This document shows positions 27,001 through 39,157 of a stretch of 64,000 nucleotides of DNA, piece after piece. Where the stretch lies: assembly GCA_034509495.1 (NCBI GenBank), contig CM067505.1, positions 13,580,921 to 13,644,920 of the forward strand. The letters are read 5' to 3'. Positions within the stretch are counted from its first letter, which is position 1. The number at the start of each line of letters is the position of its first letter. Both the position numbers and the translations under genes were made by a program. Below the pieces are notes generated by a model. The model saw only the letters and a program-made list of their open reading frames with translations. It made no database searches and had not been told where the DNA came from. The stretch comes from Acestrorhynchus altus (Eukaryota; Chordata; Actinopteri; Characiformes; Acestrorhynchidae).

Positions 27001-28673
27001 CTGGTGCAGAGTGCCAAAGGCTCCACGAAGAGGGGTTGGTGATACTTCCCCAACATACATTGGTGTAAGACCGGTAAACAGGCCACAGAAAAGCCCAATA
27101 ACCAGTCGACCAATGATAACCATCTCAAAGGAAGAGCAGAGTGTGCACAGCCCCATCAGAGTTCCACCAATCAGAGCCAAGACATTCACTATGAACATCG
27201 ACCTACGTCTGCAAGACAGAAAGACAACAGTTGTAATGGGGTGATATAAGAAATGCTCTGTAATTTCAACCAGTGGTGATCTAAAATGCATTTACAGTAC
27301 TGAGCAAAAGATAAAGAGTATATGAGAAAAAGAAAACCAAACCTGTTCATCTGGGTACTAAATGTTTGTTTTAAAAATACCAACATTAGAATAAATACAA
27401 TGTTTTTGTGAGTGTGTTTTATGCCAATATATTTAGATCTCATTCAGTGTCTGGTTAATCTTTTCCATTCTTCATTAAACTAAATTGGATGAGGTGATGG
27501 CAGAACTGAACAAATGCATACAGTGCCTACAGTTCACAGAGAAGTCAGCAACACTATTAATAATAATGATGATTATTTATATTTAATTTAATGGCTGCTT
27601 AAAGTTTTTGCATAGTAAGTAAAATTTAAATCAACTACAATAACACTTGAAGCAAATGGGAAAAGGGGGGCCTTTAAAATAAAACTTACAATCAATTACA
27701 ATCAATTATATCATGAAATATGGAAAATATTAAGGAAAGAATGTATATTTATGTTTATAAAGTCAGAGTTAGATACACCACATTGGCCTGCATCAGTCTT
27801 ATCTAAATTCTCTGTCTTTCCATCTCGTCATCATTGTTGTCTTTCACCCCTTGTGCTTCTGAGCTCATTCTCTTGTTTTGGTCTTGTCTGTGCCCTTGCT
27901 CTGCCCATTCCTATCTGTGTCTTATTTGTTACTCAGCCCATTTGTTATCAGGTCCAGGTGTGTTTAATGTTGTTCTTTCAAGACTCCCTTTTCTCAGTCT
28001 GTCTTTGTTGTTGTGGTCAGTCCATTTTGTGATTGCCTTGTGTTAGTCCGTTTTCATACGGTTCCTTTGTTTGTCTAGGTTTATCCTTTGTTAATTTATG
28101 AGAACCTTTGTCTGTATCTGTTTATTATAAACTGAAACCCCTACCCTGTCTTTGTCTTTGTCTGCTTAGCGCACCCACCCCAACATTACATACATAAATA
28201 GTCTCACATCTGTTATAGGACAATTTATTTTAGTAATGAAATAATTAGAAGTTGCAGAATGAAACCCAAAGTTAAACCTATGCCATTGCTTACAAACAGT
28301 TCATTAATGATTTTATCATTATTATTTGTTTTTATTCACCGTCCAAACTTGTCTGCCACAACACCAACACTGAAGGAGCCCACCATGCCACCAACACTGA
28401 AGATAGCGACTGCTAAACTCCACACAAAGGTGCACACTCCAGGATCAATGGGCTTCCCATAACGGCGAACCCATGTTTCATTGAAGAATGCTTGCAGTTT
28501 CTAGTGAAAAAAAAAGAACATTATTATGACAAATAGGTGATGTGGCAAGTAGTAGATTTGCTGTTGATTAAATACACTAGCCAGCTGAACTGAATGAAAG
28601 CAATCACCCCAAAAAGTGAAAAAAAAAAATAAAAAATTCTGTCCAATAAATGAAGAAAAATTCAAAATAATCA

Positions 28674-28742
<69 letters not shown>

Positions 28743-31700
28743 TTACCTGTTCAGGTGCATTGATGACCCCTGTGTTATAGCCAAACTGCAGGGAACCAAT
28801 AACAGCCGTAGCCATAGAGAACAGGAGGTAACAAGTTACTTGATTCTGTGTAAAGAAAGACAATATAAAACAGAAACCTCAGTTTTTGTTTTTTAAATTT
28901 CCATTAAAAATTTACATAAATTACTATTTATTAAAGTTCCAAGAATCTAACATTTTGGTATAACAAAATACCCATTTCTATTTTACCTCACTAAATTGTG
29001 GGCCATGAAAGGCATAAAATCAGGGTTTACAACACATTCTAACAAACTTTGAAGGAGAGTCTAATGAAACCCTTCTATGCATTTTTTCAAACTGCCAATA
29101 GCACACTTGAAAACAGGAATGTCACTGATACTAGGAAATGATACTTCTATGCTGAATCAAAATTACTGCAGCCATCAGAGATATGCAATTTTGAGAGCAG
29201 CATAATGTGTATTCTGTAGCAACTCAATGTAATAACTGCTCATGATGTCATATTGGCACAAAATAATAGTACAAACGTAATACACTCAATGTAATGTAAG
29301 CTGCTTTACTGTAATAAAGTCTTAATTTTATAATTCTATTGCACAAAATGTAAAAAGCTGTTAGGTGCTGTTTATTTAATTAAAACTTAAGTGACAATTC
29401 AATTAAGAACAACGTAAGAATGCATAATGTAATAAAACACTAAACTAACCATATAAAGCCACTTTTAATTAATATTATATTAGTTGCATCTTAAGTAAAC
29501 TTATAGGCTTAATGACAAGACTTTTACAGTTTTTCTCAGATCAGTGTTGAATTTCTCCATGTTATCTAGTCATTTGTGCACATCATAGAAGCCACTTTTA
29601 TGCTGCCCAACCCACCCCACACATCCAGCCATTATTTCACTGCATATGTCGTTACCTTCAAATGTGGTGAACAACTTAACATATGAAGCAGATATGAAGC
29701 ATTGCTGTAAGGATTTGAGTGCATTCAGTGACAACGGTACTAGGGTGGGATGTCAGTTGAACACCACATCACCTCGCAATTCTTCAACTCATTCCAGAAG
29801 TACGGGATAGAGCACCATCATTCCAGAGAACACAGTTCTACTGTTTCATGGTTCAGTGGTGGGGAGTTTTATACCCCTCTAGCCAACTTACCCCTGTCAT
29901 TAAGCATGGTGCCAATTTTTTTCCCCCTTTTCCACCTAATGACTGCTATGGCTGAGCACATGCCAATAATGGTGTCTTGAAGACACCAAATGACACTCTG
30001 AACACAAAACTGTATTGGGATAAATGTAGCTGTTACCCAATCTATTAAAATGTACCTAGATCAGCCCCAATTCCAAATCTAAATCAAATTTATGTTTGCT
30101 TAATCTTTTAGATTGACTTCTGTAAAGATGCCTCAACATCAGTAAAAAGAGCTATGAAAATACATTTGATTTGACATTTATTTCTTTACATGAAAATGTC
30201 CCTATTAGAAATTAGAAATAAAATAATAAAATAAAAAATATTATTGACAGTATCAAATTACACTGTTCAGTCATATTAGTGACACCTGCCTGATATTGAA
30301 CAGATCCCCTTTGTGCCACTGATTTGAGGTTTAATGTTATGGATGATCATTGTATGTAGTTTTATAAGGGCAGCAGCTTTTGATTCAGCACTATACAGTG
30401 TCCTGCCTAATGTGCAAATAAACAATGAAACTGTAACTAAAATTAACTATATTACATGAAAACGTATTTACTCTTCCTAATTTGCATGGTTGTCACAATT
30501 AGCACATCTTAAGTAAAATAAAAGGTACAAATACAAACAATTAATAAAAACAACATTTTTATAAAAAAATTAATTCAAATGACTGGTTTGACTATTGATA
30601 ACTGGTTATTACTGGTTTGACTCTACTGTTTATTACTGCCAATCTTGTTGAAGTTAACCATCACTTAAATCTCTTTTCAGCAAGTATAGTGTGCAATGAA
30701 AAGATCACAACAAGCAGCACACTCTGGCCTGATAAAAATAAATTCTGGAAGAGATTAAATGTATTAAATTAAATGTAGTAAATGTAGTACCTACTTGTAT
30801 GTACCCATTGCCTTCAGTTAAATGGCACTTAAAACATGGGATGATAAAAGATAAAAAGATTAACCAACTTGTAAACAGTGCCCTGGCCTAAACACAATGA
30901 CTGAGACTTTTTGCTGAATCCAGGTTTCTAGGGCAACATTGCTGAGAGTGCAAAACACACAGAGCTACATGATCGTGGAGGCTGGAACTTCAGGTGACCT
31001 TCCATCCACCTTTAGCTCAAATTACAGATGTGAAGAGTTTATGACTGTGTGTATGTGAATATGCGTAGCTTTGTGTTAAAAATTGTTGCATGTGAGTTGT
31101 ACACAGCAGACATCTGTATGTAAATTTACTATTGGAATAATAATTATGCCTGCTATGATAACTATTTTTCAAACTATATACTGTCCCAGAAACAATTGAA
31201 GGATTCTGTAATATGTTGTAATATGTTGAATAAAATGCAGCCTTGTTGCACAATACCTTCTCAACATCACATCACTGACATGTTTATTCCTGTGCACAGG
31301 CTGCACAAAAAGTAGTACTATGATGCTGCATGTTATATACTGTCCAAGAAATAACTGTGATGATATAAAATACCATTGTACTTTTAAGACCATTTTCCAT
31401 AACAGCTGGGTTCTGTGGGATATGAGCAGGAAAGTCATGCTAATACCTATGTTCAGCTTGGAATTTATGAGCGCATCACTATGTTAGATGATATGATGCA
31501 TTAAAATGAAAGCTAGGGGTTGTTAAGTGAAAAATATTCGGTTGCCCACTTTCACCTTAACATTTTCTACTGCACACTGCCATCATGCACAATTTTGTGT
31601 TTCTTGCCAAAATTTCCACAGGTCACAGGTTCCCTGAAGTCAGCAAAAATGATTGAGGTCATGTCCATATATTGTACAAAAAGTGATAACGTAATTATCA

Positions 31701-33240
31701 TGTCCAGCCTAATAATAACCATAAACTTGCAATTTTGCAACGAGTAGAGCCTAAAAAACACTACAATAGAGCATACAGCTGATAATCAAAAGGGCAAAAG
31801 ACCTTTTTCCTCCCCTCCCTCCCTCTCTCACTGTATCTGTCTCTCTCTTTCTGTAAAGTCACAATGACTCAGTGTATTTAAGTAGACCTCATCTGATTTC
31901 AGCACTAAAATGTTAGCCTATATGCAACATATCATTAGAATTTTAAAAGATTCTGAAACAAGCTGATTAAATCAGGCAGATCAGGATTCCCTGACAACCA
32001 CTAATGCATATCATGACAAATGTGTGAGAGATTGTGGCAAGCCTTTCTTTTGCCAAGATGTCCACCTTCTATTGTTTTAGCCTATTGACTTGCCCTTGTT
32101 GTCATAACAACAACCTGAAGGTGACAGCTGCACTAGCACTAGATTAGACACACACAAACGCTAACCAAAACAAAACTCAGTAAAGCACACTGTTCATTAA
32201 ATGAATCTGTGCTTTATTCAATGACAACCAAAACCACCATAGCACATTCTCTATACACACACCAGGTCCTGCTACTAAGATTGATTATTACAAAGCATGA
32301 TATTTAAGCAACACAGATTGAGAGTACTGACTCGTTCCAATAATAAATTCAACATGTACACTGGCTAAGCCATTCATTCAATACAGTCAAAAGAAGAAAG
32401 TGTAACAGCTACCTCACACAGTCTCCATAAAGTGATTTATGCAGACTTTGATGATGATGCTTTTTCAACTTGACCACGCCCCCACATCAAAAACAAGTCA
32501 AAACAGGTGCAAAAAAAAAACAAACAAAAAAAAAACAGGACTGCAAATGAGGGAAAGTATTGCAGAAAATAAGTGTAAAACATTGAACATAAAGAAAAAG
32601 TAGTGTCATAAAAGAAACATTATATTAAAATTAAATAAAAAATTTAATTCTCTTCTTTGTTTGCAATATATAATAACTTCTGCACCTCACTGAGACCTTG
32701 TTTTGGTGATGGCTTTATTTTCTTGCTACATTAAAGACCCCAATTTAATTTAAAAAATTAAATTGCATTACAGTGACCATATATTATGTTCTGAACACTG
32801 GTCAATCAAAACCACACCAGCGGCAGACCCAGCATAAACATTCATATTGCCAACCTTGTTGCTCCATTTGTTGCTATTTTTCACTTTTACTCATCAAGAA
32901 GGGGATATGAGGTTTCTCATTTTAAATATATGCTAGATAGGGAGATATAAAGCAAACTGGATTCCACAGTACCAGTTACTGCTTTTTGAAAATTTACACA
33001 AACTCTTAAAAATGAAGCTGTTATATGGGTTGTGTGAGCAATATCACATCCAGTAAGAACCAGTCCGTCAGTTTAAAGCAATGATGCAGTGATTCATACC
33101 TCTCCCTGGTCTGATATTAGAAAATCATGCACAAACACTGTGATTTTTATTTGCATACCACTCTGTTATAAGAGACCTTTCCATAACTGTTGGGAACACA
33201 CTCCTGTATGGTTGCAGCTACTCACCTTCTCCCCTTCCAT
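23642..33240 (-). CDS. slc2a3: facilitative glucose transporter, class I, GLUT3-like; ten exons, 548 aa
   Basis: Twelve-helix plasma-membrane uniporter of the major facilitator superfamily that carries glucose down its gradient. Exons (high to low) have coding lengths 15, 99, 161, 241, 163, 188, 105, 99, 204 and 372 nt, nearly the vertebrate class I GLUT pattern, all with GT-AG ends and matching phases. Motifs fall at GLUT1-like positions: Asn45 glycosylation site (NET), PESPR 208-212, QLS 279-281 with Gln282/Gln283/Asn288, GRR at 332-334, GPGPIPW with Trp387, PETKGR 452-457. STGIF after YY favours GLUT3 over GLUT1, which has STSIF. The C-terminal tail after PETKGR is unusually long (about 90 aa), rich in Ser, Glu, Lys and Thr. 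Paralogue letter (a/b) cannot be assigned. Confidence 0.93.
24154..24357 (-). CDS. slc2a3: slc2a3, coding exon 9
   Basis: 204 nt, phase 0 at both ends. Encodes residues 358-425 with GPGPIPWF, the cytochalasin/inhibitor-binding Trp region, and the following AELFSQGPRPAA loop. Donor GTAATT is weaker than consensus. Confidence 0.93.
24474..24572 (-). CDS. slc2a3: slc2a3, coding exon 8
   Basis: 99 nt; starts LFLVERAGRRTLHLIG (the E-R-x-G-R-R salt-bridge motif between helices 8 and 9). One codon shorter at the 3' end than the usual 102-nt exon in class I GLUT genes. Confidence 0.9.
25036..25140 (-). CDS. slc2a3: slc2a3, coding exon 7
   Basis: 105 nt, phase 0. Starts VFYYSTGIFESAG; the STGIF sequence marks GLUT3-type helix 7. 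Confidence 0.93.
25246..25433 (-). CDS. slc2a3: slc2a3, coding exon 6
   Basis: 188 nt. Central cytosolic loop (LRGFEDVSKDMKEM) and helix 7 with QLSQQLSGINA, the sugar-binding glutamines and Asn288. Donor GTGAGT. Confidence 0.93.
25985..26147 (-). CDS. slc2a3: slc2a3, coding exon 5
   Basis: 163 nt. Starts IFGLEFLLGS, then helix 6 and the PESPRYLLI motif at the start of the large cytosolic loop. Donor GTAAGA. Confidence 0.93.
26968..27208 (-). CDS. slc2a3: slc2a3, coding exon 4
   Basis: 241 nt. Carries the RRS motif (helix 2-3 loop), helices 3-5, GRLVIG and MYVGEVSPTPLRGA. Acceptor TCTTGCAG, donor GTGAAT. Confidence 0.93.
27780..28190 (+). repeat. LTR-like or retroposon remnant in slc2a3 intron 3
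   Basis: Pyrimidine-rich tract full of TGTCTTTGT-type phrases, ending with AGCGCACCCACCCCAACATTACA. This composition is common in fish LTRs, but no partner copy lies in the window. Open frames here are spurious. Confidence 0.35.
28340..28500 (-). CDS. slc2a3: slc2a3, coding exon 3
   Basis: 161 nt. Encodes the first extracellular loop with the N-glycosylation site Asn45 (NET), and helix 2 up to DKFGR. Ends in phase 2, completed by exon 4. Confidence 0.93.
28677..28740. repeat. slc2a3: (CA)n microsatellite beside slc2a3 exon 2
   Basis: About 32 CA units; it ends only 6 bp from the donor of exon 2. On the transcribed strand this is a (GU)n tract just after the splice donor, a context that can influence splicing. 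Confidence 0.97.
28747..28845 (-). CDS. slc2a3: slc2a3, coding exon 2 (helix 1)
   Basis: 99 nt, phase 0. Encodes residues 6-38 with SLQFGYNTGVINAP, the class I GLUT signature of helix 1. Donor GTAAAA. Confidence 0.93.
28846..33225. other. slc2a3: slc2a3 intron 1, with interspersed repeat remnants
   Basis: Blocks at about 29745-29985 (around AGCACCATCATTCCAGAGAA) and 30260-30430 look like old fish interspersed repeats, class not assigned. A CT-rich tract lies at 31808-31852. No exon-like frame recognised. Confidence 0.4.
33226..33240 (-). CDS. slc2a3: slc2a3, coding exon 1 (five codons)
   Basis: ATG at 33240-33238 encodes MEGEK, then a consensus donor GTGAGT. Phase 0 matches exon 2. Class I GLUT genes typically start with a very short coding exon, which supports this choice. 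Confidence 0.8.
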
Positions 33241-34170
33241 CTTCATCCAGTGCATAAACCCAGCACTGACTGCTTACTGGTGGACGAGTGTTTTCCAACA
33301 CACACCTTCGAGGGGATCAGGTGAATCACTGACTTGCACTCTGAAAATAGATGGAACAGAAATGGAAGATGTTAGATAGGTGTGTCACAGATCTGAGTAT
33401 CACACAACAGGTCTGCAATGCTGAGTCCCATTTCTTCTCCACTGGGCCTGACGCATCACCAAACCTCTCCGCAGAGGCTTTAATGTGCATGGATAAACTA
33501 AGCTGTTCAAACAGACTGATGTTAAAACACACCACCAACCTAACAAGCAGTATAAACACTCATGATCAGGGTATAATGACTGGGACACACCTTCCTTCCT
33601 AAAACTCAGTTCCAGGCAAAGTCTCTGGTTTATCTAATGCCCCCTACAGAGTCATAAAACCACCCAGATTCTCCAAAACACCCCTGCATTACCTACCTGC
33701 CTGTGGTCGTGACTGAGAGCTGCTGACCTACTGGCATACAGTGATGAAATCCAGCCCCTCTCTGCTCAGTCGTCACTCAGTGACTACACCACCATCTGCA
33801 CGTTGCCCTCTGACGAAATCCCCTCCCAGTCCGCCGCTGCCAATAAAAACACCGTCCTCTTCCCCCATTTCATTTATCCGTCATGTTCACGTCACGTGAT
33901 CTCGGAAAGCCTCTATGCGGCGGTGGCTCGGAGGATGCTCCCAACCTCCCCATCATGCCCCGCGCGCAGGCGACCTTGAAAGTATCAGCAGGGGCCCGTT
34001 ATTCCCATTCCCGCCCCTCTTCAGCCTCCTGCAGGATGTGGCCAATAGCAGCGTGTCCTGCGCTCGGACTGACCAATAGGGTGGTCGCATCGCTGTGTCA
34101 CTTTGTGCTACCTCATCAGAATGTCCTGCGTGGAGATCAGGCTCAGAAAAGCAGCAAATCAGAAACAGGC
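33241..34170 (-). promoter_or_regulatory. slc2a3: CpG-rich probable promoter and 5' UTR of slc2a3
   Basis: CpG dinucleotides cluster at about 33770-34140, unlike the surrounding AT-rich DNA (for example CCCCGCGCGCAGGCG near 33957-33971). It holds three CCAAT boxes (+ strand at 33840, 34042 and 34073), an E-box CACGTG at 33893-33898 and GC-box-like CCGCCCC. Position fits a CpG-type promoter for the leftward transporter gene. The exact transcription start is not visible. Confidence 0.6.
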
Positions 34171-36035
34171 AGCTAATTTGACATGTAGATCATGCTGTGA
34201 GCATATGTTTGGTTTTGTTTTTAGTTGTTTATTTTTTCACCATTTAAACTTTTCAATATCCCCTTTAGAGACAGAAAATAAAAGTTAAAAACACAAGAAA
34301 ATACGATATGAAAACATTTCCCGGAGAGCAGAGATCTGGACCCCGTTTTTGTCCAGCAGTTCCGCTTTACGGTCACATCTGTTCAGTGTCTCTGTGGCTT
34401 GATTCTGAGTTTAGTTCATATTTCTAACACACAGATCTGTGTAAGTGACAGTCAGTCACACGCAAGCCTTGAGGATGAAGTCGATACCATATAAGAATTT
34501 ACTGTTTAATGGAGAAACAGAACGGTCCAAACAGACATTTACCCCCAGCTTTCATTCTTCCGGTTCAGCAAAGGGGGTTACTGCATATTCATCACCTTTA
34601 ATGTGTTTTGTACAGGCTTGGTTGACTTCTCACATTTGTTGGAGAATGCTGGCTGGTATTTTATGAGATAAACTGTAGGAAGTTCAGTTTACAGTGTCTG
34701 CTAGCTAATATTAGCTATCCAAATTGATATGAACTCATTTTGTTAATGCACTACTTAAGAAGTACTCTGTTAACTCTTTTAACTATATTAAGGCAAAATT
34801 CTACTTAAGTAGGATATTTTTGCTTGCCTTAATTACTCAAACCTAAGTCAGTTTTTATTGGAATTTCCTATTCCACCTTAAATGGTGTAGCAGTTACATA
34901 CTGGAAAATTCATGGAAGCTGTTTTCATGACAGCTGCTCTGCATTAATCTCTAGCCACTTCATTTCTGAATATAAAAATGAAGTACAGTGTCACACAGGT
35001 CCCAATATGCTTTGGTCAGGGGAAGCTCTGTACTGCTGTACTTCTGACTTCATCTAGAAATATGGTTCTCAGTATGTTCATGTTGTGCAATGTGTTTTTT
35101 AATCTAATTAACTCAAATATTGCATTGCATCTTCTTATTTTAAGGTATAGTTCAGAAAGTACTTTACGTTTCATTTTCAAAGTTGTGCAACCATTTAGCA
35201 TCTCAGTCCACACTGCCACATGTGCTGAGAATACATGTAATTTGAACAGTGCACTGCAGATACACTGATCCTCTAGGTAAATGCAATGCATGACTACAAT
35301 GGTGCCGTGCCAGGTTGTCATGGAGTCATAATGGCAGCCGGTGATAATCAGTCAAACTTTAGACTTGGTGAAGAGTCACACTTTTGACTTGGTGGAGATG
35401 ACCAGCAAATGCATGTGAAAGCACCATCCTTACCACTAAGATCAGCTTGTTTTTACCTGTCACACGTCATGGTGTCATGGTGTGAGGTGCAATTGGATTT
35501 GATTACCTTTGCTCTTTTGGTCATTGCAAGCACTTTGTTACTTTGATAATTACATTAATGAGGACCTTTACCTTTACCTTACTGTTACTGAATGCACACT
35601 CCAGTTCACTATTCCAACAGAACAACACTTGTCCACATACTGCTGCTGTCTCAAGAACTCACCATAAAAACACACAGATACTATGCAACGTCTCATCATA
35701 AATTGAAAGTCTGGATGCTATTGGACATGCTATCAACATTTCACCTGTACTGAAAAATCTGCAGGAACGGAGTGAGAATATTCAAACTGCATGGGATGGA
35801 TTATCACAGGACACCGTTAGGCATCCATTCCGGCATGTTGTGTTATACCTGGTGCCACAGTGAGACACTACTTCTATATGTGTAGCTTATCTATATGTGT
35901 GCCTGTATCAGTCATCATTTTTACTGGTAACCTTTATCTTACTTCCAAATGGCATTGGAATGTGACATTTCCTTCTGGGTGCAACTATTTGTGAACCCTT
36001 TTTAATATTGAGTGAATCACCTAAATTACCTTTGC
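34171..36035. other. intergenic; mariner-like remnant near 35740-35870
   Basis: Mostly unassigned AT-rich sequence. Around 35750-35860 a frame reads LQERSENIQTAWDGLSQD, like the end of a Tc1/mariner transposase, without other parts. Confidence 0.4.

Positions 36036-36037
<2 letters not shown>

Positions 36038-36103
<66 letters not shown>
36038..36103. repeat. (CA)n microsatellite
   Basis: About 33 pure CA units. Confidence 0.98.
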
Positions 36104-36107
<4 letters not shown>

Positions 36108-36465
36108 ATATATTGTGTACAAAATAACACATTTTATTAATGTGGTAAGTGCTTCAACATTTGAACTCTAATGTATTAGTATGTAACCACTATAATGCCC
36201 ACTCTACAATTGACAAGCTTGTTGCATTTGAATTTAGATCTGATTTAGGCTTATCGTGCTGAATATTCAATTTTTATATTGGTGCCAGATTTGGAAGCTT
36301 TCATTTATCACTGATAATTGGGAACAATATGAGTACTGCAGTCTTGGACTCTTGCTCCATCAGAATAATCACATGATTTATCCACATGAGTAGTTTTGGC
36401 TAAAACACTAACAGCTTATGACAGATCTAGTGCTCTGCTGAGAATTACCATGAAATGTAGGTTAA

Positions 36466-36735
<270 letters not shown>

Positions 36736-37310
36736 TGACAAAATCAAATGCAACATACATTTTACTGGTAAAAAGCTTGTTTACCAAATAGCTTACCAAT
36801 ATAGGGTGTGATCATCCAAATCAAAATACCAGCAAAAGCTGGTCATGAGCTGCATTTAACAATGGATGTTGTGTTAATGTCACATTAGGAGTATAAGATA
36901 GAATATAATATCTGCAAAGTAGAAACACACTTGTAAATTTGAGGCTATGTTCTCGTCAGTGATGCTACAATTTATTATACATGTATTATGCTCAATATAG
37001 CTGTCAAAAAGATATCTATTTAATAAATGTTCCCTTTAATAAATATAGACAGAAGGCTCTTTGTGGGTTTAAAGGGTTTTAAAGTTTCCCACTAAGCTAT
37101 GCTTAAGGTTGCCAAGATTTGAAAAGCATTTTAATGTAAGTATTGAGTATGTTTCCTTTACATAAATTATATATAACTACACCAGTAAGCCAATATACTG
37201 TGGCCACTTATGGATGAAATACTAAATCATATCAATGTTGAGATGTTTGGTCTGAGATGTTAGTTAAATGTTAACTGAACAGTAATTTATTGTAGTTGCC
37301 AGAGGTCATT
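36736..37310. other. intergenic, nothing recognised
   Basis: AT-rich, no coding or repeat signal I can name. Confidence 0.35.
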
Positions 37311-37870
37311 TGCAGTCAACAGGGGTTTTATTTGCATTTCTGTTCATTCTACCTAGCAGTTCTCTTAAGGTTTTCATTGTCTTCCAGATCTTAACTATAC
37401 CTCAATGTTTCCTGATAACCACAATTTCTTAAAGAAATTACTTGATACTCAAAAACACTTTAATATCATTTTATAACCTTCTACTGCAATATCAGCATCA
37501 ATTATTTTATCAATTATATGTTCAGAGTGCTAGGCAGCTGCTTACAGGAGCCCATGGCTGCTGATTGTTGGAACAGAATTTGAAGAGAGTATTTGAAATG
37601 TGTGTCACCTATCTTTCCTAATGATTCTGCAACAAATTGAGAGGATTAGGGTTCTTTTTTGCTTAGTGCTTCTTCCCTTTTTACTCTACAATTGTATAAG
37701 ACAAAAATAGACACTTGCTTATTTAATTCTTTTAAGAATATTTCATCTAAAACTTTGTTCCTGTTGAATCAGTTCAGAGTAACACAGTCAATTTTGACCA
37801 AGGATACCCAAATGTTGTGCATGCCACTGTACAAAGATTTCACAAAAGAGTACAAACTGTTACTGTAGGA
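37311..37870. mobile_element. Tc1/mariner-type DNA transposon remnant
   Basis: Ends near 37835 with ACCCAAATGTTGTGCATGCCACTGTA, a Tc1-type terminal sequence, and shares the block TCTTCCAGAYCTTAACT with 5868-5890. No transposase frame. Confidence 0.45.
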
Positions 37871-38592
37871 GAAGTGGATTAACTGCTTATTAATTTGCAA
37901 GAAAAAAACTTTAATCTTGTATATATGCTAAGCTTATTGCGTGTCACAGCTGTATAGCAGTATACAAGACCACAGGACACTGTGTTATGAAGTGTCATAT
38001 TGAGGACACACTGTAGATTTCCTGGTGGATATATTCAATAAATGTATTTAATTCTACATAAATAAGTAGCTTTTGATTCAGCCCTGGTAAACATGAATGG
38101 TTGAAACATACCATGGAGTACACCTAAAATTGCAGAAAAATGAGGTAAGGTGGAACTGAAAAAGCAGTTTGGTGACATCCTCTGTACAATGTGAGACACT
38201 GCAGCTGTGGCTGCAAAATGTTCTTCCTGAATAAGAGGGAGCAGCTTCAGGATGTTATTATATGAACCAAGCTCAGTCAATGCCAGTTTTATGTGGTTAG
38301 CCTTTTTGATTTAGGCCAATTAATGTTACTTAAACTTTAAAAATTTATATTGGATCATTATAGAACAATTCCTCACTCTGACATTGCAATTATTGCCATT
38401 TATTATATAAATGAAATTACTGTTTGAATTTACTGTTTGAATATATGAAATTACTGTTTGTCCAGAACTTCATTATAACTACTTAACAAAATGAAGTGAA
38501 ACTGCAGAAGTATTCTCCATTTCTCTTTATTCAGAACATAACATAATAAGTGTAAGTTACATAAGGACATACATATCCTTCATACATACATA
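37871..38592. other. intergenic, nothing recognised
   Basis: An antisense frame of 81 codons at 38280-38035 has no recognisable motif. Confidence 0.35.
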
Positions 38593-38680
38593 TTCGCTTC
38601 TCGGCCTTTTGGCTAAGATCAAGTGTAGTATCTGTTCTTATCAGTTAAATATCTGATATGTCCTCTATACGGGGACCATA
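38593..38680 (+). pseudogene. U2 snRNA 5' segment (about nt 1-88), truncated retroposed copy
   Basis: Starts TTCGCTTCTCGGCCTTTTGG and keeps the U2 5' stem-loop, the branch-site recognition segment GTGTAGTATCTGTT and the Sm-proximal stem start, then stops at about nt 88 with several changes (TATACGGGGACC for the usual stem). The rest of the 190-nt RNA is missing and no proximal sequence element was recognised upstream, so it is not a working snRNA gene. Confidence 0.85.
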
Positions 38681-38735
38681 ATCCCTCCCAAGGGATCAAT
38701 AAAGTTCTATTCTATTCTTCTATTCTATTCTATAT
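38681..38735 (+). repeat. LINE-type 3' tail fused to the U2 segment, (TTCTA)n
   Basis: CCCAAGGGATCAATAAAGT followed by TTCTA repeats has the form of a fish LINE 3' end (a conserved GATCAATAAAGT core plus short tandem tail). It is joined directly to the U2 sequence. Confidence 0.65.
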
Positions 38736-38995
38736 CCTAAATTCCATTCCAGATGGAATTAAGAAAAGCTGTCGTTAAGAAAATTGCCATACAGATGAAA
38801 CATTGTGGCCTTACTTTTCCACAAACACAGAAACCCATATTTTGAATATCCTTATTCATAATTTTTAGTACTGTTTTTATGTCCATATTCAAATTTAACA
38901 CATCACCGCATGACATAACATTACAGTAAGTTTGACTAATTATTGTTGTTCAAAACAAAATAAACCACCAATATAAAATTAGATTGTGACATTAG

Positions 38996-39049
38996 ATTGT
39001 TGGGTGGGTGCAGGTGAGAGATAAATGACAGAAAAATAAAATAAATTAG

Positions 39050-39103
<54 letters not shown>

Positions 39104-39157
39104 CTAATTTATTTTATTTTTCTGTCATTTATCTCTCACCTGCACCCACCCAACAAT
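38996..39157. repeat. perfect 162-bp palindrome with a (TA)n centre
   Basis: Left arm from 38996 (ATTGTTGGGTGGGTGCAGG...) and right arm to 39157 are exact reverse complements over some 58 non-TA bases each, with about 46 bp of alternating TA between. No mismatch found; symmetry ends exactly at 38995/39158. Confidence 0.95.

Noticed and set aside
27751..28046. 93- and 70-codon hydrophobic open frames in slc2a3 intron 3
   Set aside because: They lie in pyrimidine-rich LTR-like repeat sequence, where hydrophobic residues come from composition alone.
38593..38680. Functional U2 snRNA gene
   Set aside because: Stops at nt 88 of about 190, lacks the Sm site and 3' stem-loops, and has changes in the last stem.
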